Assembly (NCBI GenBank): GCA_016187325.1
Contig: JACPJY010000029.1
Span: forward strand, 1 to 18,429
Length of the DNA: 18,429 nt
Source of the DNA: Rhodospirillales bacterium
GTDB lineage: Bacteria > Pseudomonadota > Alphaproteobacteria > Rhodospirillales > Casp-alpha2
Direction of reading: 5' to 3'
Shown here: in pieces, positions 15,220-18,429 of the stretch
How positions within the stretch are numbered: position 1 is the first letter of the stretch
Layout: the number at the start of each line of letters is the position of its first letter
Notes under the pieces: model-generated
What the model was told of the DNA's origin: nothing
Database searches by the model: none
The model's input: the letters and a program-made list of their open reading frames with translations, nothing else
Position numbers and translations under genes: made by a program

Positions 15220-15708
15220 TCACCTGTACGGCGCGTCGGCGCGCAGCCGTTCCGCCAACTCGGTTTCCCAGCGGTCGCCGTTGGCGAGCAGCTTGTCCTT
15301 GTCGTACAGCAGTTCCTCGCGGGTCTCGGTGGCGAACTCGAAGTTCGGGCCCTCGACGATAGCGTCCACCGGGCATGCCTCCTGGCACAGCCCGCAGTAG
15401 ATGCACTTCACCATGTCGATGTCGTAGCGTGTGGTACGGCGGCTGCCGTCGTCGCGCGGCTCGGCCTCGATGGTGATCGCCTGCGCCGGACAGATGGCCT
15501 CGCACAGCTTGCAGGCGATGCAGCGCTCCTCGCCGTTGGGATAGCGCCTAAGCGCGTGCTCGCCGCGGAAGCGCGGGCTGAGCGGTCCCTTCTCGAACGG
15601 ATAGTTGATGGTCACCTTGTGGCGAAACATATAGCGGAATGTCAGCGCCAAGCCGCTCAGGAGCTCGGTCAGGAACACCGTTCTCGCGCCGTGGTCGATA
15701 AAGCTCAT
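15220..15708 (-). CDS. nuoI: NADH-quinone oxidoreductase subunit I (two 4Fe-4S clusters)
   Basis: NuoI is the ferredoxin-like subunit that passes electrons from the peripheral arm of complex I towards cluster N2 through clusters N6a and N6b. The 162-aa protein has an amphipathic N-terminal helix region (about 12-30) and two complete cluster motifs: CIACKLCEAICP with Cys 63, 66, 69 and 73, and CIYCGLCQEACP with Cys 102, 105, 108 and 112. It starts at ATG 15708 behind an AGGAAGG site. It lies 40 nt after nuoH. Length and motifs are normal. Confidence 0.96.
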   Translation of the reverse strand: MSFIDHGARTVFLTELLSGLALTFRYMFRHKVTINYPFEKGPLSPRFRGEHALRRYPNGEERCIACKLCEAICPAQAITIEAEPRDDGSRRTTRYDIDMVKCIYCGLCQEACPVDAIVEGPNFEFATETREELLYDKDKLLANGDRWETELAERLRADAPYR

Positions 15709-15748
15709 GGTCGCCTTCCTCTCAATCCGTTTCGGCTGCTTGGCCGCT

Positions 15749-16762
15749 TCAGCCTTTTGGCGCGATGTCGAACGCCACCACCGCGCCGCCGACGATCGCC
15801 ACCGCCGCCAGCGAGATCGGCAGGAACACCTTCCAGCCGAGCCGCATCAGCTGATCGTAGCGATAGCGCGGAAAAGTCGCCCGCACCCACAAGAACACGA
15901 ACAGCACGGCCGCCACCTTGAGTGCGAACCACACGGGGCCCGGCACCCAGGTGAACGGCACCACGTCCATCGGCGGCAGCCAACCGCCCAGGAACAGCAC
16001 CGTCGTCATGCCCGACATCAGGATCATGTTTGCGTACTCGCCGAGGAAGAACAGCGCGAACGTCATCGACGAGTATTCGACGTTGTAGCCGGCCACCAGT
16101 TCCGATTCGGCCTCGGGCAGGTCGAACGGGTGGCGGTTGGTCTCCGCCAGCGTCGAGACAAAGAAAATCACTGCCATCGGCAGTAGCGGCACCACGTACC
16201 AAACTTCTTTCTGCGCCTTGACGATGGCGGAAAGGTTCAGCGAACCGGAGCACAGCAGCACGGTAATGATGATGAACCCCATCGACACCTCGTAGGACAC
16301 CATCTGCGCCGCCGAGCGCAACGCGCCGAGGAACGCGTATCGCGAATTCGACGCCCAGCCGGCCATCAGGATGCCGTAGACGCCGAGCGACGAGATCGCG
16401 AACAGATAGAGGATGCCGACGTTGATGTTGGCCAGCACCAAGCCGTCGCCGACCGGGATCACCGCCCACGCGACCAGCGCCAGGATGAAAGTTACGCACG
16501 GCGCGATGATGAACACGCCACGGTTGGCGCCGGACGGGATCACCGTCTCCTTCATGAACAGCTTGAGGCCGTCGGCGATCGGCTGCAGCAACCCGAACGG
16601 CCCGACGACGTTGGGGCCCCGGCGCAAGTGCATGGCGCCGATGACTTTCCGCTCGGCGTAGGTCAGGTAGGCGACGCAGAACAGAAGCGGCGCCACTATG
16701 GCGACGATCTTGATGACGATCCACGCCGTCGGCCACAAATATGCGGTCCACAAATCAGCCAT
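15749..16762 (-). CDS. nuoH: NADH-quinone oxidoreductase subunit H
   Basis: NuoH forms the quinone-entry chamber at the junction of the peripheral and membrane arms of complex I. It is 337 aa from the ATG at 16762, with about eight TM helices. Conserved features are YAERKVIGAMHLRRGPN (35-51), the loop LLQPIADGLKLFMKE (58-72), and the E/D-rich loop around NRHPFDLPEAESELVAGYN, which belongs to the quinone-channel region. The frame extends 10 codons further to 16792, but the ATG at 16762 matches the family start (MADLW). It overlaps the nuoG stop by 8 nt (ATGGCTGA), the same kind of overlap as lolC/lolD. nuoI follows after 40 nt. Confidence 0.95.
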   Translation of the reverse strand: MADLWTAYLWPTAWIVIKIVAIVAPLLFCVAYLTYAERKVIGAMHLRRGPNVVGPFGLLQPIADGLKLFMKETVIPSGANRGVFIIAPCVTFILALVAWAVIPVGDGLVLANINVGILYLFAISSLGVYGILMAGWASNSRYAFLGALRSAAQMVSYEVSMGFIIITVLLCSGSLNLSAIVKAQKEVWYVVPLLPMAVIFFVSTLAETNRHPFDLPEAESELVAGYNVEYSSMTFALFFLGEYANMILMSGMTTVLFLGGWLPPMDVVPFTWVPGPVWFALKVAAVLFVFLWVRATFPRYRYDQLMRLGWKVFLPISLAAVAIVGGAVVAFDIAPKG

Positions 16763-18429
16763 CGGTGCCGGTCTTCCCCGTGTCGCCGCCACGGCTCATC
16801 GCCGTGCATTCAGCCATGCTCTTCGACGCCCGGCTGATTGGGTCGGTCATGTAGAAATTGTCGATCGGCGAACGGAAAGATGCAGGGTCGATCTCGCCGG
16901 CCTTGCCGAATGCGCCCCATTTCGCCGTCGTCACCTCGTCGACCCTAAGGAACGCGTCGCTCGCCTTCAACAGGCGGGCCCGCAACGCATCCACATCATC
17001 GTAGGGCAAGGTTTTGTCGAGCACCGCCGACAGCGCGCGGATGATCGTCCAGTCCTCGCGTGCGTCGCCGGGTGGATAGACCGCCAGCCGCGTCCGTTGC
17101 GTGCGGCCCTCGGTGCTGACGTAGGTGCCGTTCTTTTCCGTATATGTCGCGCCCGGCAGGATGACGTTGGCGTGGTGCGCGCCCGCGTCGCCGTGGTGTC
17201 CCTGGTAGATCACGAACGCGCCTTCTAGGCCGGCCATGTCGATCTCGTCGGCACCCAACAGGTACACCACCTCGATCTGCCGTTCCTTGACACCGGCCAG
17301 GATGCCGGCGATGTCGCGGCCGCCCCGTCCCGGCACGAACCCGAGGTCCATGCCACCGACCCGGGCCGCCGCTATATGCAACACGTTGAAGCCGTTCCAG
17401 GCGGCTTTTTCGTCGATCATGCCGCTGCTTTCGGCGATCTCGCGTGCTAGCGCCAGTATTGACGCGCCGTCCGGCCGGGCGAGCGCGCCCTGCCCCAGAA
17501 TCAGCATCGGCTTCTTGGCTTCCTTCAGCGCCTTGGCGAACGGATGGCGGCCGGACGCCACCTGCCGCAAGGCGGTTCCATCGTCGCTGACGTGCCGGTA
17601 CGGATAGGTCAGGTCGTCCTTCGGTCCGATCACGCCGATGGCGAACCCGCCGGCCAGGAAGCGCTTGCGCAGGCGGGCGTTCAGTACCGGCGCCTCGCGG
17701 CGCGGGTTGGTGCCGATCAGCAGGCACGCGTCGGCTTTGTCGATGCCGGCGATGGTGGTGTTGAACAGATATCCCGCCCGGCACGTGGGATCGAGCTTGG
17801 CACCGTCCTGGCGGCAATCGGTGTGGGGCGAGCCGAGCGCCGTCATCAGGTCCTTCAGCGCCATCATTGATTCGCAGTCCGCGAGATCGCCGGCGATGGC
17901 GGCGATGCGGCCGCCGGCGACGCCTTTCAGCCGCGCCGAGATGGCGTCGAATGCCTCGGCCCAGGAAGCAGATTGCAGCTTGCCATCGCGGCGCACGTAG
18001 GGCTGATCCAGGCGTTGCCGCCGAAGCCCGTCGCAAGCGAAGCGGGTCTTGTCGGAGATCCACTCCTCGTTCACGTCCTCGTTCAAACGCGGCAGGATGC
18101 GCATCACCTCGGCGCCGCGGGTGTCAACGCGGATGTTGGAGCCGATCGCGTCGAGTACGTCGATCGATTCCGTCTTCTTCAGTTCCCACGACCGCGCCAT
18201 GAAGGCGTAGGGTTTCGACGTCAACGCGCCGACCGGGCACAGGTCGATCATGTTGCCGGAAAGCTCCGACGTCAGCGCCTTCTCGACGTAGGTGCCGACC
18301 TCCATGTTCTCGCCGCGGCCGGTGGCGCCCAGTTCCGGCACCCCGGCGACCTCGGTCGCGAAGCGAATGCAGCGGGTGCAGTGGATACAGCGGGTCATGA
18401 TCGTCTTGATGAGCGGCCCCATGTATTTA
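16755..18429 (-). CDS. nuoG: NADH-quinone oxidoreductase subunit G (N-terminus beyond window)
   Basis: NuoG is the large iron-sulfur subunit of the complex I peripheral arm. The frame is open to the window edge (codons KYMGPLIKT lie at the boundary), so the roughly 125-residue N-terminus with the 2Fe-2S and His-ligated 4Fe-4S clusters is outside. Visible here, counting the Met at 18422 as 1, is a complete 4Fe-4S (N4) motif CIHCTRC with C12, C15 and C18, plus C62 in LCPVGAL. It is followed by a molybdopterin-oxidoreductase-like domain that carries no cofactor in this family. The C-terminal part (FYMTDPISRASKSMAEC) is typical of alphaproteobacterial NuoG. The stop overlaps the nuoH start by 8 nt. 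Confidence 0.96.
   Translation of the reverse strand, partial: KYMGPLIKTIMTRCIHCTRCIRFATEVAGVPELGATGRGENMEVGTYVEKALTSELSGNMIDLCPVGALTSKPYAFMARSWELKKTESIDVLDAIGSNIRVDTRGAEVMRILPRLNEDVNEEWISDKTRFACDGLRRQRLDQPYVRRDGKLQSASWAEAFDAISARLKGVAGGRIAAIAGDLADCESMMALKDLMTALGSPHTDCRQDGAKLDPTCRAGYLFNTTIAGIDKADACLLIGTNPRREAPVLNARLRKRFLAGGFAIGVIGPKDDLTYPYRHVSDDGTALRQVASGRHPFAKALKEAKKPMLILGQGALARPDGASILALAREIAESSGMIDEKAAWNGFNVLHIAAARVGGMDLGFVPGRGGRDIAGILAGVKERQIEVVYLLGADEIDMAGLEGAFVIYQGHHGDAGAHHANVILPGATYTEKNGTYVSTEGRTQRTRLAVYPPGDAREDWTIIRALSAVLDKTLPYDDVDALRARLLKASDAFLRVDEVTTAKWGAFGKAGEIDPASFRSPIDNFYMTDPISRASKSMAECTAMSRGGDTGKTGTDG

Overview
The window is a GC-rich chromosomal segment with the gene content and order of an alphaproteobacterium, most like the Rhodospirillales. 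The basis is the protein sequences: a short proline--tRNA ligase without the large insertion domain, alphaproteobacterial NuoJ/K/L/M/N, a DUF1467 protein, RNase J and LolC/LolD. The placement comes from recognising these sequences and their synteny, not from a database search. Almost every gene lies on the minus strand, so transcription runs from high to low coordinates.

Region 1 (18429 down to 9377) is the distal half of the respiratory complex I operon: nuoG (its N-terminus lies beyond the window edge), nuoH, nuoI, nuoJ, nuoK, nuoL, nuoM and nuoN, with short gaps or overlaps. nuoL is broken. Its N-terminal and C-terminal halves are in different frames, and a stretch around 13681-13700 looks deleted. 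Region 2 (9377 down to 4932) continues in the same direction with no obvious break: birA (biotin ligase without a DNA-binding domain), coaX (type III pantothenate kinase), rnj (RNase J), mce (methylmalonyl-CoA epimerase), a small DUF1467 membrane protein, and tag (3-methyladenine DNA glycosylase I). Several start/stop overlaps point to one long, translationally coupled transcript.

Region 3 (4931 to about 3930) is the only non-housekeeping island. It holds a plus-strand cupin gene with a good ribosome binding site but an in-frame TAG at codon 26. After it comes about 345 bp without a gene, packed with hairpins and ending in a plus-strand Rho-independent terminator. That stretch is a candidate structured RNA or a long structured 3' UTR. 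It faces the 3' end of tag.

Region 4 (3929 down to 1) is again on the minus strand: a small predicted secreted protein of unknown function, proS, a DJ-1/PfpI protein resembling isonitrile hydratase, lolC and the first part of lolD. lolC and lolD encode the membrane and ATPase parts of the lipoprotein-releasing exporter; the ATPase runs off the window.

No mobile elements, CRISPR arrays, tRNA or rRNA genes were seen. I did not find a convincing new multi-gene system. The points most worth checking are the stop-interrupted cupin, the structured intergenic region beside it, and the nuoL lesion.
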